This document shows, in pieces, positions 61,977 through 64,000 of a stretch of DNA of 64,000 nt. Both the position numbers and the translations under genes were made by a program. Source of the DNA: Maylandia zebra (taxonomy: Eukaryota > Chordata > Actinopteri > Cichliformes > Cichlidae); NCBI RefSeq assembly GCF_041146795.1, contig NC_135170.1, positions 6,660,033 to 6,724,032 of the forward strand, written 5' to 3'. The notes below the pieces were generated by a model that saw nothing but the letters and a program-made list of their open reading frames with translations, did no database searches and was not told the DNA's origin. Numbering within the stretch: position 1 is the stretch's first letter; every line of letters starts with the position of its first letter.

Positions 61977-62615
61977 TTATAAATGATAATGAACTGTTGA
62001 TGGTAAGGATACATTCTCATAGTCGTTCTCTTCATCACTAGTTTCCTCTTCCTTATCATTATCCACACCTAATGATGGTGAGGATATGTTCTCATAGTTG
62101 TCTTCTTCATCACTAGTTTCCCCTTCATCTTCCCTGTGACCGTCTACGCTCACACAGGCCTCCTTGGGCTTGTTGTAATTGTCATTTGGGCTCACTTCCT
62201 CATAATCATGATCTTCATCACTCACTGGGTCATCATAATCATCACTCGCTTCTTCATCCAGTACTGCAACTTCTTTGCTTTTTTCATTAGTTTCCACTGC
62301 ATCAACATTCACATAGTCCTCCTCATCATCCTCTTCATCTGCATTGATATAATTATTCCTGACTCTGACAGACACTGAAACACAAGTAAGGGAAAACAAT
62401 GCAAATTTGTAATATGTATGAACATGTAAACAATGTGATGAATAATTATTTAATAATTGTGTGTCCTGGTGAGCACACACTTTGACTTTGGACGAGGATT
62501 CCAGGCTGCTTGGTTGCTCGTGGTCTTCTGCACAGCAGCCACATCACTAATGGCAGCAGCAGGAGCAGCAGCAGGACTCCAACAGATACCGAGGACACCA
62601 GCATCATCAAAGACA
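61977..62615 (-). CDS. Gene C: transmembrane and tail exons of a third receptor copy (5' part beyond window)
   Basis: Two minus-strand exons match the last two exons of genes A and B. Exon 62615-62481 (135 nt) encodes LSLMMLVSSVSVGVLLLLLL, LPLVMWLLCRRPRATKQ, the membrane segment with a basic stop-transfer. Exon 62374-61977 encodes the tail and ends with TAA at 61979-61977. It keeps EDYVNVD, DDYDDPV and HDYEEVSPN, then two modules with NYENI and DYENV, and ends STVHYHL. The donor CAAA|GTGTGTG is the same unusual one used in A and B. SRCR and Ig exons would lie to the right; none is visible before the L1 copy at the window edge. The inverted order makes B and C convergent, about 17.6 kb apart. 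Confidence 0.85.
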
Positions 62616-63330
62616 CTAGGAAGAGAAAATTTGATCAGTTTATCCATAAAAACTACTTCTCATTTATGTTTCAGTCGAGAGCATGTAGTTTTCAGCCACA
62701 TCGTATGTCATTCACACCAGTCTAGTTTCAAGAGTTTGGCTACAGAACACTATGCTCAGCAGGAGCAGATACACAGTCAACAGTCAACACTACACGCTCA
62801 ACTTAAAAACCTACTTACTTACTAAAAGTAGTTGTAAAAATATGACAGCGTCCCCAGCACCAAAAGAAAGAAAGGCTAAATTAATTCAATTAGATGAAAC
62901 CAGTAAAAAACATAAAATCATTTTCATCAATTTAATGTAAGCAGTTATTTACAAGTTTAAACAGTCTTAACAGACTGTCTCAAAACTTTACTGTGGTTCA
63001 CTAGTGATTACTGAGAATTCTGCTGATGACAGACAGTATAATGTCCAGACTGAGAGAAAGCTAAAACAGGAAAGATGGTTAAGAAAGTTTATTCTATTTT
63101 TATTCTATTGTATGCAGTATATTATTTGATTCTATTCTATTATGTACAGTATCTTATTCTTATCAATCATTTTATCCTATTCCAGTGTTTGTCTAATTTT
63201 TGCTATGAATAATAATCAAAGTGTTTTTATTGAGTTTTCAGAAAGCATACCATTCATACAGAAAAGCTCGAACTCAAGTCCTACCACACAGTGTAAGACA
63301 AAACTATACCCAGACAGAGGAAGGGAAAAA
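62616..63330. other. Gene C intron, no feature recognised
   Basis: Presumed long intron upstream of the transmembrane exon of gene C. AT-rich, nothing firm. Confidence 0.4.
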
Positions 63331-63370
63331 AAAAAGGGGGGGTGGGGGGGGGGGGGGGGGGGGGGGGGGG
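63331..63370. repeat. Poly-G run
   Basis: AAAAAAAAAAGGGGGGGTGG followed by about 30 more G. It lies at the 3' side of the minus-strand L1. Confidence 0.9.
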
Positions 63371-63379
63371 AGTTGCCAG

Positions 63380-64000
63380 TCATGGAGTGGACGGAAACTC
63401 ATCTTCAAAATAGGAAATGAAAGGCTGCCAGACCTTAAAGAATTTCTTGGTGTTGCCCTGTATAGTAAATCTGAGATGTTCTAATTTGAGGTGTGCCATC
63501 ACCTCCTCCACCCAGCGTTTATGGGATGGCGGTGTTGCCTTTATCCAGTTAAATAGAATCAATCTCCCAGCCAGCAATGAGGCGAATGCTATTGCCTTGC
63601 TCTGAGAGGCTGTTAGTTGAGTTTCCCTCGGTGCCACACCGAAGATGGATGTCAGAGGCATTGGTTCCATATCCTTATTAGAAATGAATGAGAATGTTCT
63701 AAAGATGTTAGCCCAAAAGTCTTTCAGCCTGGAACAAGACCAGAACATGTGGCATAAGTTGGCTGGCACCTGTTTACATCTGGGGCAGGTCGGATCGGCC
63801 CCCTGGTACATTCTTGCCAGTTTCTCCCTTGACAAATGGAGTAATTTTTGCTATGAAGTACACCCTAGCACAGGATTACTCTGAAAAGACTGATTACTGC
63901 ATTTGTTTTTGTTTTTTTTGGAAACTTCAGACTCATATCTTTCTGTTTCTATTCACGTTTGTTTCTATACTGGAACAGTCTCCTCCTTTACATCTGCTTC
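63380..64000 (-). mobile_element. L1-type LINE ORF2 C-terminus
   Basis: A 151-codon minus-strand frame (63835-63380) reads LARMYQGADPTCPRCKQVPA, NLCHMFWSCSRLKDFW and WQPFISYFEDEF. The CPRC..H..W.C spacing is the zf-RVT domain at the C-terminus of fish L1 ORF2. Homology continues upstream to the window edge in a disturbed frame (HLSREKL). It lies in the presumed intron of gene C. Confidence 0.85.

Overview
The window looks like ray-finned fish DNA, most likely a percomorph (cichlid-like) teleost. The genes have many small exons with standard GT..AG junctions. The space between them is packed with teleost-style repeats: L2, L1 and Rex-like LINEs, tRNA-derived SINEs, hAT, Tc1, Harbinger and piggyBac elements, a Penelope-like element, solo LTRs, and (TA)n/(GT)n runs. 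The species call is an inference from repeat and gene style.

The core of the window is a cluster of related receptor genes. Two look complete, are on the + strand, and were reconstructed exon by exon: gene A (13668-28978, 632 aa) and gene B (37511-44384, 697 aa). Both have the order signal peptide (two short exons), one group-B scavenger-receptor cysteine-rich (SRCR) domain, three Ig-like domains, a poly-leucine transmembrane segment, and a very acidic cytoplasmic tail carrying a repeated (T/S)[12 protein letters not shown] module. All internal junctions are phase 1 and both models sum to whole codons. A third copy, gene C, is on the - strand at the right end (61977-62615); only its transmembrane and tail exons are inside the window, and it faces gene B tail to tail. 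The number of NYxN tail modules differs: 3 in A, 5 in B, 2 in C. At 5.0-9.2 kb lie remains of a further copy: three SRCR exon copies (one rearranged around a palindrome, one cut by a solo LTR, one intact) and a stop-terminated Ig exon. Genes A and B share a GAAAnnGGAA(GTG) promoter element about 85-125 bp before the ATG, as expected of an IRF/PU.1-type composite site and hence of immune-cell expression (inference).

Other genes: the left edge holds the 5' two-thirds of an open piggyBac transposase (- strand), next to a multi-exon DUF4806-type gene (1937-3023, -) with an in-frame stop and no 3' part before the transposon. At 53285-53885 are two exons of an ISG12/IFI27-like interferon-induced gene with a frame disruption.

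The rest is mobile DNA. Introns of gene A were enlarged by a Rex-like LINE (itself split by a 973-bp hAT element), a Tc1 copy, a hAT transposase fragment and a Penelope-like element. A nearly full L2 LINE sits at 48.8-52.4 kb. Several insertions have visible target-site duplications. Two solo LTRs (5719-6212 and 31504-32122) are treated as fossils. No tRNA, rRNA or CRISPR was recognised.
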